Shown: in pieces, positions 25,049 through 33,656 of the stretch
How positions within the stretch are numbered: position 1 is the first letter of the stretch
Layout of the letters: each line of letters opens with the position of its first letter
DNA from: an uncultured Candidatus Poseidoniales archaeon
GTDB taxonomy: Archaea; Thermoplasmatota; Poseidoniia; Poseidoniales; Thalassarchaeaceae
Reading direction: 5' to 3'
Length of the DNA stretch: 33,656 bases
Assembly: GCA_902573115.1 (NCBI GenBank)
Contig: CACGIM010000011.1
Coordinates: 1 to 33,656 of the forward strand
Made by a program: the position numbers and the translations under genes
The notes under the pieces: generated by a model
What the model was told of the DNA's origin: nothing
What the model saw: only the letters and a program-made list of their open reading frames with translations
Databases searched by the model: none

Positions 25049-25213
25049 CTAAACAAGCTTCTCTATTTCTTGTGAGAATAGAATTAGCGTCGGAGCCCAC
25101 AATCCCACGAAGACCCCTAGCATCTCTTCTTCCATTCCGAAGTAGATGTACAAGGAACCCACAATCGATATTGCGCTAGCAGCTAAACCCAATTTAGAAA
25201 TCAGTCCTTCCAA
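25049..25213 (-). CDS. Small two-helix membrane protein (54 aa)
   Basis: Short gene from TTG at 25213 to TAG at 25049, 54 aa. GGAGG lies eight bases before the TTG, a good ribosome site that decides the start; the frame is open further upstream but without ATG in that frame. The protein has two hydrophobic helices (GLAASAISIVGSLYIYF and MLGVFVGLWAPTLILF) joined by a short acidic turn GMEEE, and a charged end SQEIEKLV. This amphipathic layout is typical of real small membrane proteins. No family recognised. It is divergent from the thioesterase and convergent with the binding-protein gene. Confidence 0.68.
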   Translation of the reverse strand: MEGLISKLGLAASAISIVGSLYIYFGMEEEMLGVFVGLWAPTLILFSQEIEKLV

Positions 25214-25279
25214 AACAGTAACCTCCGGCCACCTAGTTGAATGACTTGCATATAATCTTGTGTGAGATGACTATTCCCC

Positions 25280-25750
25280 ATGACTACAATCTCGAAACCC
25301 ACAGGTTATGTTCAAGAGTTGAAGTTCACGCGCAGAAATATGGCTTTTGTCTCAGAGAGGAGAGTCGATTTCCCAATGGTGGACTTGGCGAAAATAGTCT
25401 ATTACCCTAGATTCTGGGATTTAGCCCACAGATTCTATGAGGAGTCATGGGAGTTCTCATGCGGTTTGCATTACAATGAGATTCTCTCCGAGAAGAAAAT
25501 CGCATTCCCATTAGTCCACAGTGAAGCCAAATTCATGCATCCGATTTCCTACGGGGACACAGTTAGGTGCTCGATCACTGTATCGGATATAGGAAAAACA
25601 TCAATTTCTTGGCATTACGAATTCAGAAACCAATCAGGAGTCCTCTGTTGGACCGCAGATCAGATCACGGTCTGTACAGACATGGAAGAGATCGACAAAA
25701 AAATTCCAGTTCCAGAATGGATTAGACAGGGGCTCGCAAAACTATTCTGA
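25280..25750 (+). CDS. Hotdog-fold acyl-CoA thioesterase (4-HBT type)
   Basis: 156 aa. Single hotdog domain: ERRVDFPMVDLAKIVYYPRFWDLAHRFYEESW matches the 4-hydroxybenzoyl-CoA thioesterase signature (xRF.DTDAAGIVYYxxYxxWxxxAxE in the family) and carries the Asp thought to act in catalysis (in MVDLAK); the later HSEAKFMHPISYGDTVRCSITVSDIGKTSISWHYEF supplies the central strands. It would hydrolyse an acyl- or aroyl-CoA; the substrate is unknown. No SD is obvious before the ATG at 25280, so a leaderless mRNA is possible. It converges on the pentapeptide gene with a 4-base gap. Confidence 0.85.
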   Translation: MTTISKPTGYVQELKFTRRNMAFVSERRVDFPMVDLAKIVYYPRFWDLAHRFYEESWEFSCGLHYNEILSEKKIAFPLVHSEAKFMHPISYGDTVRCSITVSDIGKTSISWHYEFRNQSGVLCWTADQITVCTDMEEIDKKIPVPEWIRQGLAKLF

Positions 25751-25754
25751 TTAA

Positions 25755-26141
25755 CTACTCTTTCGGCCACTTCTTTGAAAGAGCCTTGGTAAGTTTCTCA
25801 TCCATTATGGCATCCCACCAGTTGGCTTCCCTCCACACAGCGTACTTGCCCCTTATTCCTCTCATGTCCGCCCCGTCAAGCCTAGCCCCCTGGAGGTTTG
25901 AAAGTCCAAGCCTTGCCTTGACCATCCTTGCGCCCCTGAGGTCCGCTCCATCGAGTGCCGCTTTCATCAGGTTCACATCTCTCATCGAGGCATTCCTAAG
26001 ATCTGCGCCAGAAAGGTCTGCTCCCTCCAAGTCAGCCCTATCTAGTACGGCTCTGCGTAAATTAGCTCCGGACAGGTCAATTCCTCGAAGGTCCTCACCA
26101 ACATGAGAGGTAAAAGACCAGTCTTTGCCCCCCTCTACCAT
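25755..26141 (-). CDS. Pentapeptide-repeat protein
   Basis: 128 aa. From about residue 18 to 105 the sequence runs in five-residue steps of A(D/N)Lxx form (DLSGANLRRAVLDRADLEGADLSGADLRNASM and on), which folds as a right-handed quadrilateral beta helix. Some members mimic DNA and protect gyrase, others have unknown roles; nothing here decides. The C-terminal WREANWWDAIMDEKLTKALSKKWPKE is non-repeat. It starts 4 bases after the stop of the upstream 183-aa gene, so the two form an operon. Confidence 0.88.
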   Translation of the reverse strand: MVEGGKDWSFTSHVGEDLRGIDLSGANLRRAVLDRADLEGADLSGADLRNASMRDVNLMKAALDGADLRGARMVKARLGLSNLQGARLDGADMRGIRGKYAVWREANWWDAIMDEKLTKALSKKWPKE

Positions 26142-26145
26142 TTCA

Positions 26146-26697
26146 TCACCTGTTCAAGGAGAGTTTGTCTAGGTGGTCCCTACCAGCCTCGGTAAGTACC
26201 ACGAACCCGTTTTTTCTAGGCCTCCGCCTTGGGTATTCTAGCAACGGCCCAACTCCACTCGACCCTCCTTCCAACATCCTCTTTATGTAAAGGGAAATAT
26301 TCCATTTCTTCACAGACCTCTTCGTCCACTTGCGAGTCTCTTCAATCAATCTTCTAAGCTCTCTTGGCTTTGTGACCTCTTCTTTTTCTACGGACCTCAT
26401 GTACTGGATCGCTGCGAGAACTACGTCAGACTTTTTCTCTATTTCACAAGAATTCAGCAGTCTAGCGAAAGAAGAACCGCGATCTGGGAAGCCACTAATT
26501 CTGATTGCTTCTATTGTGCTCTCCAACGCCTCTTGTCTAGCTATTCTGACTCTTGAAAGAGTGGATGACCATGTGTCCTGAGGTGTAACTTTCAACCACC
26601 TATCACTCGCTTCCCTAGTGTAGTCAGCGAGATTGATCTCCATTGACCCAAGACTGAGGTACAATCCCCCCAGCTCTTTTGTCCGATCAGAAGCCAT
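26146..26697 (-). CDS. Helix-rich protein of unknown function with possible winged-helix end
   Basis: 183 aa from ATG at 26697. The first 120 residues look all-helical and charged (TLSRVRIARQEALESTIEAIRISGF, ELRRLIEETRKWTKRSVKKW). The last 55 residues, NISLYIKRMLEGGSSGVGPLLEY then PRKNGFVVLTEAGRDHLDKL, resemble a winged-helix unit with the 'xxLTxxGRxxL' end seen in small archaeal regulators. No family is firmly recognised. It is cotranscribed with the pentapeptide protein (4-base gap) and divergent from the second PAC2 gene. Confidence 0.65.
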   Translation of the reverse strand: MASDRTKELGGLYLSLGSMEINLADYTREASDRWLKVTPQDTWSSTLSRVRIARQEALESTIEAIRISGFPDRGSSFARLLNSCEIEKKSDVVLAAIQYMRSVEKEEVTKPRELRRLIEETRKWTKRSVKKWNISLYIKRMLEGGSSGVGPLLEYPRRRPRKNGFVVLTEAGRDHLDKLSLNR

Positions 26698-26809
26698 GAG
26701 CTCTCCAGATGGCTCATACTTAATCAGGTTATTTTTGTACGTTTTTCCTTAACAAACGCTGGAACTGTGCAGTAGTGAAATTCAAAGAGCGCCACCATAA
26801 CGAAACGTC

Positions 26810-27577
26810 ATGAGCGAAGAGACCCAAGGCGGCTATCCGCTAGTCCTACATTCTGAGGCCGACCCTTCCAGCTTGGGGGGGACAGCAGTATGTGGCTTCT
26901 CAACAGTAGGCTCAGTTGGGGTCATCGCCACCTCACATCTCATCAGCTCGCTTGAGATGAATCCCATGGGGACTGTATTGCATCCCCAATTCCCTGCAAT
27001 TGCCTTAATACACGACTCTGTGCCTAAACACCCAGTTCGTGTTTACCAAGGAGAGGCAATAGGTGTATTCACATCGGAAATACAATTTCCAAGTGAGCAT
27101 GACGTCTACTTCGCAAACACAGTACTTGAATGGTTCACGAAAGGGGGCTTTGAAAGGCTTGTTGTCATAGATGGAGTGGTAAGCAACGACCTAGGAATCA
27201 AGGAGGAGAGTGAGTTGTGGGGTGTGTCTTCGACCCCACTAGGCCGAGAACAGCTCGATAGCTCCAGCATACAAAGAATCCAACAAGGAATAGTCACGGG
27301 AATAGCAGGATACCTCATAGCAGAGGGTGAGAGGAGGGGGCTTGACGTCACTGCACTCCTCGCAGAGTGCAACCCGATGTACCCAGATGCCAGGGCGGCA
27401 CTAATTGCCGTCGAGGGACTAAGCGAGCTATCTGGAATCGACGTCCCAATAGGCGGTCTACTTGAGGATGCCAAAAATATCGAAGAGAAAGTCAGGGAAG
27501 CATTCGAGAGGGCTCAGGCCGCTGCTCTCCCGCCTCCGGAATCAGACGATGACGATGACGTTCCGATGATCTACTAA
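26810..27577 (+). CDS. PAC2 family proteasome assembly chaperone-like protein, second paralogue
   Basis: 255 aa. Same plan as the protein at 18946-19749: GTAVCGFSTVGSVGVIATSHLI near the start, VLHPQFPAIALIHDSVPKHPVRVYQGEAI, FTSEIQFPSE, then GIVTGIAGYLIAEGERRGLDVTALLAECNPMYPDARAALIAV. The C-terminal tail differs: an acidic run of five Asp followed by Val-Pro-Met-Ile-Tyr. Tyr is the last residue, so a strict HbYX motif (Tyr second from the end) is missing. Together the two may form a Pba1/Pba2-like heterodimer; this is inferred from family knowledge only. Confidence 0.87.
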   Translation: MSEETQGGYPLVLHSEADPSSLGGTAVCGFSTVGSVGVIATSHLISSLEMNPMGTVLHPQFPAIALIHDSVPKHPVRVYQGEAIGVFTSEIQFPSEHDVYFANTVLEWFTKGGFERLVVIDGVVSNDLGIKEESELWGVSSTPLGREQLDSSSIQRIQQGIVTGIAGYLIAEGERRGLDVTALLAECNPMYPDARAALIAVEGLSELSGIDVPIGGLLEDAKNIEEKVREAFERAQAAALPPPESDDDDDVPMIY

Positions 27578-27728
27578 ATCGAGTAAGGATTTCAATCTTC
27601 AAATACACTGGAAATGAGGTACATGGACCTATTCTTCCACTAAAAGCTTCAGTGAGAAATTAGCACTAGGTTCAATGTTAAACTACAGTGAATCATATCA
27701 TAACTGAGTCTGATTTCGCGACGGATTA

Positions 27729-30700
27729 ATGCAGCCTGCCGTATACGGGAACCGAACGAAAAACAATGCTATCTTTATGATTCTTCTAATGGTAGCAACA
27801 CCAGCACTAACGCTACAAACTGGACTACTGGAGAAGGATTTAGCTCCGGAAGAGCTCGAAAATTCAATTCGTAGCACATCTGGCACCACACCATTGCCAG
27901 ATTGCTCGCTAACGAACGTCAATGTTACTGAAGTTTACCACGACTCTTCCAGTGATTGGATCGAGATTCACAACTCCGGAAGCGCTGACTGCGATCTAGG
28001 GGGATGGCACATAAGGGACGATGACACCAGCTCCGGAATGGTCCTTAGCAACGGGACAAACATCACATCAGGAGGGTTCATGCTTTTCGAAAGAGGGAAT
28101 GGCGACTTCTCCTTCGACATCAGCTACTCGGACTCCCTGCTAATCTCAACTAGGAACGTATCAACCTCGAATGCCGCAGTCGTGACAACTCTGGACTACT
28201 ACGGGAGGGACAACGAGGGTTACTCGACCAGCAGGGATGGCTCTTGGGAGCTTTGTAATGGGGTTTGGGACTACAACGAGCCAGACGAGATGACACCGAA
28301 CGCCACTAATCTGTGCGCAGGAGAGCCATTCATGCTCTACGTTCTGGAGTCAGATGGGTCATGGACACAGGATCCTGACACCATATCCAGCGGGGACTCC
28401 ACCCTTGCATGGGACACTAGCAACCTAGATGATGGCCAGTCCTACTACATCTCCTTTTCATGGTATACCGACTTCAGGTCTCGCGGAGAAAGCTTCACAT
28501 TCACCGCAGACGGCTCATACTTAGAGTTCGACCTCAATATGGATCCTGATTGGACCTGCGATGTAAGGGTTGATGCCTACATCCGAAACTCCACCTCGGG
28601 TGTCAACATCGAGTACTACGATGAGACCATAAACGTCAATTGCGGTGAGGAGATTACAGATCTTAGGGTCAATGCTCCATACCCCCTATCAGATGGGCAC
28701 GACCTCAGCTCAGGGACCTTCGCAGGCACTGCTGGATTCCAGGGTGGGAACCAAGATCGCACATACAGAACCGTTTACACCGTCGAATTCGACGGAGACT
28801 ATGTCGCATTCACAGACCTTGAGTGCCCTGAGGGAGACGATGAGTGCTGGGCAAACTACAACGTAAACGTACCCGGTCATGTATGTGATGTCGAATTCTC
28901 GGTTTATGCGTACGTATTGACTCCTCACCAATGGATGGAGGTCGGTTTCGATCAGAAGGACTTCGACGGGCCCTGCGATGGCTCCACTGGGGAAGACACC
29001 TCGGTACTGAGCCTCTACGCCATCATGGATGATGCAAATGGTGGACAGAGCTGGCTCGAGGTCAACGACGAAAACGATGAATTGAACACTTCAACCACCA
29101 GGCTCCAGAACTTCTACTGGGACATTGACCAATCGGCCAATGGGACAGGCATTAGGCTCTACTGGTACTTCGAGAATGATCAGGTCATGGATGACTACTT
29201 CGTTTACGATGGTCAGCCAATCTACTGGAACGCTTCCGTTCATGTCACCGATTGTCACCCAAACGTTCACGCCTACCTATACTTTGAGCTCCCCGACGGC
29301 GGCTCGAAATACGTAGACCACTGGTCTGAATCGTTCGTCACCGAGTGCGAGGACTGGGGGGACGTCAATCTTCACCTCCACAACATGACCTACTCCGGCT
29401 CATCGACCAACAACGGCTCAAACGACTTGATCTGGAACCTCTCCAACCTCGAGGTTGGCGAGGATTACGTATTCGAGTGGTTCACCGACCGTTCGAGCTC
29501 TTACACAGCCGATGGAGAGAGCTCGCTCTACGGTGACTACTACAACAAGACGGTATTCACTGCAACATCGAATTACACACACCTGAATTGGACCCTCGAA
29601 ACCCCAGGGGAGTGGTGCGACGTGGATGTAAATGCCTACCTATATGCCGATTTCGATGAAACGCAGGAGTGGTGGGACGAGGATGATGCGAATGACGATA
29701 AGTGGACAACGGTATCCAGCCACGGTTTCGACCTCGATCCAGTCTGCGACGGTACCGAAGTGGTCCCATACGACCCAGTCAGCCTGTGGCACCTCGACCA
29801 AAGCAACAACTGGGTAGAGGTTAACGAAACGACAAACCTGTCTGTGGGTATCCATCAGATGAAGTGGGAGGTCAGTGGAACAAATGCAGGACAGAACCTC
29901 AAGCTGAATACAAATATCGAGGCCTACCTAAACAGCTCAACACTGTACTCCTACTACGATGGCACAGGGGACTTCAACGTCATGTGGGAGCTACCCATCG
30001 CAGATTGGTCCTGTCACATTGACTTCGAGTATGACCTGTACTTCCGAACACACACGGGAAACCAACACCGGATGGACCACGAAAACGGCGATCCTGTGAT
30101 TGACGGTCCTTGCAATGACGCAGTAGACCTCACGGACGACATAGCCCCAGAGTTCTCCCTGTCGATCGTCGACACGGACGATTCACTCGATGACCTCGAT
30201 GAGGTAGCAGAACTGGAAGAGGGAGACAACACATTCAGATGGGGCGTGGAGGATTCTCTGGACGGGTACGAACACTTCATTACCATGCATCTGAGATATA
30301 ACGGAAAAATCCAGGAAATCAGGACCGAGAACTTCTTCGGCGACACAACAGACGTCAGCGGCGACTGGACAGTTAACATAGACGAGGACGCCTGCGACCT
30401 CTACCTTTACTCCGAGATGTACGTTAAGGACTACAACGGATGGTTCCGGTCCGGTACTCTCTCCGAGCACTTCGGGTACTCAGGAAGCTCCACGAATTGC
30501 GATTACGAGGGCTCGCAGATTACATTTTCCAAGTTGGGCTCCGACGGTACCTGGGACAATGATCCCGAGCTCTTGGAGTCCGGAGTCAACCAACTCAGGT
30601 TCAACATAGGCTCGCTGAGCCTGACGGACAACATGACCTACTACATCAGCACCTACGTCCAAGGCGAAGGGAGCAGCACTGCGAGCTACAATACCTACTT

Positions 30701-33656
30701 CAACGTCGGAAACCCCTCGAACCCGAGCTATTCAAACTACGACGGCTACGAAGGCGAAGACATCTACCTCAACTACACCGTCAACGATTGGACCTGTACC
30801 TCACAGGCCTACTCCCATATCTACTACATATCTTTGAGCGGCAATTGGAATACCTATGCCTCCATGCCAACTAGGTACTTCCAGAACTCCGACTGCGATC
30901 CTGCCGGGGACATTTCGGTGTCCGCGATACTCAGTGATGGTTGGGAGGACGAGCTCGAGCTAAACAACAACGGATGGGACATCCCATCGGGAACCACCGA
31001 CCTCTACTGGAACATGACGGACCTGAACATTGGGGAGAGGTACTCGATATACTTCTACGCATATGTAGACGATGAGTACGTCTACAGCAACGCGGGCGAA
31101 ACATGGTATGCTACCTCGGATAGCCACTCATGGCACTTCGACTTGGACGTAGAGGAGAGCTCGTGCGACGTCTGGGGCTATGGAACTCTAAGGATCTGGA
31201 ACGATGGCAGTATGAGGAATCTAGAGACAGTCTACTTCTACGCAGACGAGCCGTGCATCGCTCCTTATGACTTGTTATTCGAGGACGCATCCTCTTCGAC
31301 CGGATGGTCTGACTCGACCACATCCACCCTTCCTGAAGGGACCGTCCAGATGATCTTTGATCTGTCGAGCATCGGTCACGGCGACTACGAGGTCGACTAC
31401 TACTGGCATGGCGACAAATCGGGAGGACACGGATGGTACTACGACAACCAATTCACTGTCAACGAGACCATCGACGGATACTATTGGAACATGACTCTCG
31501 ATGACGAAGACTGCGAAATCTACGTCGATGTGCGAGTGTACGAAATCTCCAACGGCAATAGTGATCGGGTAGGAGGCACCTACAGAATCGATTTGGATGG
31601 GCCTTGCGTCCTTCCCGCTGTCCTTGAGATAGACCCAGAGGAAGATGGGACCTACGTCTCAGCAGGCTCTGAGCTATTCTCGGCAGGAACGAACGAGATG
31701 AGGTGGAACCTCGACAACCTAGAAGTTGGTAGCGACTACAGGGTGAACTACTACTGGAGGGCACCCTCCACCCAAGGCAACGTGCATTTCGACCATGACT
31801 TCACGCATGACGGTTCCCACATCGACTGGCACCTAAACGCCACTATATGGGACTGCGAGATTTACGTCAGGGTCTACGTTTACAACGACTCTGCAGGAGG
31901 CAGCCAGATTCAAAGCTGGAGCAGCTACTTCCACCCCGATGATTGCGTCGACGGGGGCCGTGCAGTATCGCAGGTGAACAGATCCTACGGATGGACCGAT
32001 TCATACTCCAACTCGAACGTGGACAACGGATCTAACGAGATTAGGTGGCGCATACATAACCTGGTGGAGAACCAGACCTACCAATTCGAGTGGCTAGTCT
32101 TCAGGAACGATGACTACACCAGTCACCACCACTTCGAGTTCAACTCGACCTCTTCTGAGCATACCCACGAATTCACCCTCGACGTGGAGGAGGAGATAAC
32201 ATGCCAGATTAGGCTACGATACTACCTCTACGTTCTGACTGACGAGGGAACCCATGTCGAGGTCCACTCCGGCTCGGACTACCTCAACCCCAATTGCAAC
32301 TATGAGGCGGACTTCAACCAGTTCCCCCTCCTTGTTCTGGATGACAACGATACCGAGGACACTTCCGATGACTCTTGGGCCACCTCGGACCTCATCGAGA
32401 ACGGCGACCACACCTTCAGGATAGACTTATCCGGATTGGATCAAGACAGGGAATACAACAGTTGGGGCCACATACGCACCAACTTCGACCAGGAGAGCTG
32501 GAACTGGGGTAGCTTCTACCCAGCGGACAGGGAAGACTACGTGGAGGTGGAGATGACTGTCGACGAGTGGGTCTGCCAAGTAGAGGCCTACCTATACGTG
32601 GGCATGTACCTCCTGGATGGTGAAATGATCTACATCAAGTCAGGGACGGAATACACCGACTCGCCATGCGTCAACACCGGAGACGTGGAGCTAGAGATTG
32701 ACTCCGAGGATGTCGGCTACGACATGGGACTGGAGAACGGATCAAACGCCATGTCATGGAACCTAACGGACCTAGTGGCCAATACCACCTACACGTTCGA
32801 ATGGAGGGTCCAGTACAACAACGACTACGTGAGCTACGTAAGTGAGACTTGGAACACAGGCGACAACTCAAGCGCCCTGTTCGACTGGGAAATGGATGTA
32901 GACACCTCGACAACTTGCAACGTGAGGGTATACTATCGGACATTCGTCGACATTACAGGCTCTGGCTACTGGGCCGAGATGGACAATGGCAACTACTACG
33001 AGTCCTTCAGCTGCGATCAGTACGTCTACCCAGATGACCACTACGTGAGCATTGAGTTCGACGTCAACGGTACATGGGTGGAAGATCCCGATACCATGCC
33101 ATATGGATTCGATGTTGTGCAGCTAAGGTTCGAGAACATGAGCGAGGGGGCCAACTACATGTTGTACTTCTCCTACTCCGGAACCGGGTTCAATAGCAAT
33201 TCGGATCACATCTACTTCACCTACGATGGTGAGCCCATGGACATCGATATGCCGATAGCTCCCTGGGCATGCTCGATATCGTACAACTGGTACCTTCAGG
33301 TGTACGACTTCAGGTATGGTACCTCATCCAGCACCGGCTACAACAGCTGGTGGATGGGCTCGGACAGCGGATCGCTTGACGGACCTTGCTTGACGATGAG
33401 CTATGACAGCTCAGACTCGCCCTACTTCAACGTCACAGACGGCTCAGGCAGCGAGATAAGCACCGACTACGAATTCTCGGAGACCAACAACACTTTGCAT
33501 CTGTCCGCAGAGAACCTGCAAAGCGACTTCCCATACTACATGGAGGCGAGGGTTTACTTCAACGGATACTTGAACATCTTCGACCAGACCACTTGGTTCG
33601 GAAACAGCACCGTCGGCGAGGCTCTGGCAGTCGAGTTCGACGTACCAGGGTTCGTC
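27729..33656 (+). CDS. Giant secreted repeat protein with lamin-tail domain (3' end beyond window)
   Basis: 1976 codons from ATG at 27729, open to the window edge without a stop. Residues about 12-30 (NAIFMILLMVATPALTL) form a signal peptide. Residues about 62-155 look like a lamin-tail (LTD) Ig domain: VTEVYHDSSSDWIEIHNSG, DCDLGGWHIRDDD, SGGFMLFERG. From about residue 197 onward come at least 14 degenerate units of about 121 residues, each with W(N/D)L..L..G..Y.F.W, then D.W.C(D/E)V and, some 30-45 residues later, a second Cys. Many N-glycosylation sequons. Codons favour C/G at third positions more than the metabolic genes. Likely a glycosylated, disulphide-stabilised surface or matrix protein; binding partner unknown. 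Confidence 0.9.
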   Translation, partial: MQPAVYGNRTKNNAIFMILLMVATPALTLQTGLLEKDLAPEELENSIRSTSGTTPLPDCSLTNVNVTEVYHDSSSDWIEIHNSGSADCDLGGWHIRDDDTSSGMVLSNGTNITSGGFMLFERGNGDFSFDISYSDSLLISTRNVSTSNAAVVTTLDYYGRDNEGYSTSRDGSWELCNGVWDYNEPDEMTPNATNLCAGEPFMLYVLESDGSWTQDPDTISSGDSTLAWDTSNLDDGQSYYISFSWYTDFRSRGESFTFTADGSYLEFDLNMDPDWTCDVRVDAYIRNSTSGVNIEYYDETINVNCGEEITDLRVNAPYPLSDGHDLSSGTFAGTAGFQGGNQDRTYRTVYTVEFDGDYVAFTDLECPEGDDECWANYNVNVPGHVCDVEFSVYAYVLTPHQWMEVGFDQKDFDGPCDGSTGEDTSVLSLYAIMDDANGGQSWLEVNDENDELNTSTTRLQNFYWDIDQSANGTGIRLYWYFENDQVMDDYFVYDGQPIYWNASVHVTDCHPNVHAYLYFELPDGGSKYVDHWSESFVTECEDWGDVNLHLHNMTYSGSSTNNGSNDLIWNLSNLEVGEDYVFEWFTDRSSSYTADGESSLYGDYYNKTVFTATSNYTHLNWTLETPGEWCDVDVNAYLYADFDETQEWWDEDDANDDKWTTVSSHGFDLDPVCDGTEVVPYDPVSLWHLDQSNNWVEVNETTNLSVGIHQMKWEVSGTNAGQNLKLNTNIEAYLNSSTLYSYYDGTGDFNVMWELPIADWSCHIDFEYDLYFRTHTGNQHRMDHENGDPVIDGPCNDAVDLTDDIAPEFSLSIVDTDDSLDDLDEVAELEEGDNTFRWGVEDSLDGYEHFITMHLRYNGKIQEIRTENFFGDTTDVSGDWTVNIDEDACDLYLYSEMYVKDYNGWFRSGTLSEHFGYSGSSTNCDYEGSQITFSKLGSDGTWDNDPELLESGVNQLRFNIGSLSLTDNMTYYISTYVQGEGSSTASYNTYFNVGNPSNPSYSNYDGYEGEDIYLNYTVNDWTCTSQAYSHIYYISLSGNWNTYASMPTRYFQNSDCDPAGDISVSAILSDGWEDELELNNNGWDIPSGTTDLYWNMTDLNIGERYSIYFYAYVDDEYVYSNAGETWYATSDSHSWHFDLDVEESSCDVWGYGTLRIWNDGSMRNLETVYFYADEPCIAPYDLLFEDASSSTGWSDSTTSTLPEGTVQMIFDLSSIGHGDYEVDYYWHGDKSGGHGWYYDNQFTVNETIDGYYWNMTLDDEDCEIYVDVRVYEISNGNSDRVGGTYRIDLDGPCVLPAVLEIDPEEDGTYVSAGSELFSAGTNEMRWNLDNLEVGSDYRVNYYWRAPSTQGNVHFDHDFTHDGSHIDWHLNATIWDCEIYVRVYVYNDSAGGSQIQSWSSYFHPDDCVDGGRAVSQVNRSYGWTDSYSNSNVDNGSNEIRWRIHNLVENQTYQFEWLVFRNDDYTSHHHFEFNSTSSEHTHEFTLDVEEEITCQIRLRYYLYVLTDEGTHVEVHSGSDYLNPNCNYEADFNQFPLLVLDDNDTEDTSDDSWATSDLIENGDHTFRIDLSGLDQDREYNSWGHIRTNFDQESWNWGSFYPADREDYVEVEMTVDEWVCQVEAYLYVGMYLLDGEMIYIKSGTEYTDSPCVNTGDVELEIDSEDVGYDMGLENGSNAMSWNLTDLVANTTYTFEWRVQYNNDYVSYVSETWNTGDNSSALFDWEMDVDTSTTCNVRVYYRTFVDITGSGYWAEMDNGNYYESFSCDQYVYPDDHYVSIEFDVNGTWVEDPDTMPYGFDVVQLRFENMSEGANYMLYFSYSGTGFNSNSDHIYFTYDGEPMDIDMPIAPWACSISYNWYLQVYDFRYGTSSSTGYNSWWMGSDSGSLDGPCLTMSYDSSDSPYFNVTDGSGSEISTDYEFSETNNTLHLSAENLQSDFPYYMEARVYFNGYLNIFDQTTWFGNSTVGEALAVEFDVPGFV
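28318..33656 (+). repeat. At least 14 tandem protein-level repeats with paired cysteines
   Basis: Degenerate repeats within the giant gene. The first cysteine of unit 1 is at 28557-28559 and that of unit 14 at 33270-33272, giving a mean period of about 363 bases (121 residues); a 15th unit begins at the edge. Second cysteines lie for example at 28641-28643 and 33387-33389. The DNA copies differ widely, so the repeat is old and kept at protein level. Confidence 0.8.

Noticed and set aside
28645-33037. Several open frames of 60-121 codons on both strands inside the second giant gene
   Set aside because: All lie within the uninterrupted 1976-codon frame and show no domain features of their own.

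Overview
The window reads as a stretch of archaeal chromosome, most likely from a planktonic marine euryarchaeon of the Marine Group II type (Poseidoniales, Thermoplasmatota). The archaeal assignment rests on an L18e-L13-S9-RpoN gene run, two PAC2-family proteasome-chaperone paralogues and a DHH phosphoesterase. The Marine Group II assignment is an inference from the giant DxDNDGxxD-rich surface protein, the PKD and coiled-coil lipoproteins and the NAD-dependent DNA ligase sitting beside archaeal information genes. No phage, insertion sequence or CRISPR array was seen.

Layout. Bases 1-7037 are a dense housekeeping block: the 5' end of an adenosylcobalamin-dependent ribonucleotide reductase, an OsmC-like protein, NADP isocitrate dehydrogenase, a methyltransferase, a DUF4079-like membrane protein, a DHH phosphoesterase, a Nudix hydrolase, a three-gene minus-strand cluster ending in PduO-type cobalamin adenosyltransferase, and RlmH. 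Bases 7021-7100 hold an unusually dense set of inverted repeats. Bases 7153-15076 encode one giant surface protein (about 2640 aa if repaired): N-terminal signal anchor, about 30 Ca-binding aspartate repeats, Ig-like domains, a C-terminal membrane helix and a cytosolic DUF4129-like domain. It is split by a frameshift at a run of eight G.

Bases 15100-18945 carry the ribosomal protein/RpoN genes, tRNA-Pro(GGG) and ligA. Bases 18946-21565 hold a PAC2 protein with a C-terminal HbYX motif, a RecB/Cas4-type PD-(D/E)XK nuclease with a probable Fe-S cluster and a DEDDh exonuclease. Bases 21639-25213 hold a PKD lipoprotein, a small unknown, tRNA-Arg(GCG), a coiled-coil-tethered amino-acid-binding lipoprotein and a previously easy-to-miss 54-aa membrane protein. 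Bases 25280-27577 carry a hotdog thioesterase, a pentapeptide-repeat protein, a helix-rich unknown and a second PAC2 protein. From 27729 to the window end runs a second giant secreted protein, open at the 3' edge: signal peptide, lamin-tail domain, then at least 14 degenerate units of about 121 residues, each with a conserved cysteine pair.

How the parts fit. The adenosyltransferase makes the cofactor that the class II ribonucleotide reductase needs. Ligase and the two nucleases look like replication/repair functions. The two PAC2 proteins are candidates for a Pba1/Pba2-like pair acting on the 20S proteasome. The two giant proteins and two lipoproteins make the cell surface the most distinctive theme of the window. 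The most novel items are the cysteine-paired repeat protein, the phase-variable-looking frameshift in the anchored Ca-repeat protein, and the palindrome cluster in front of it.
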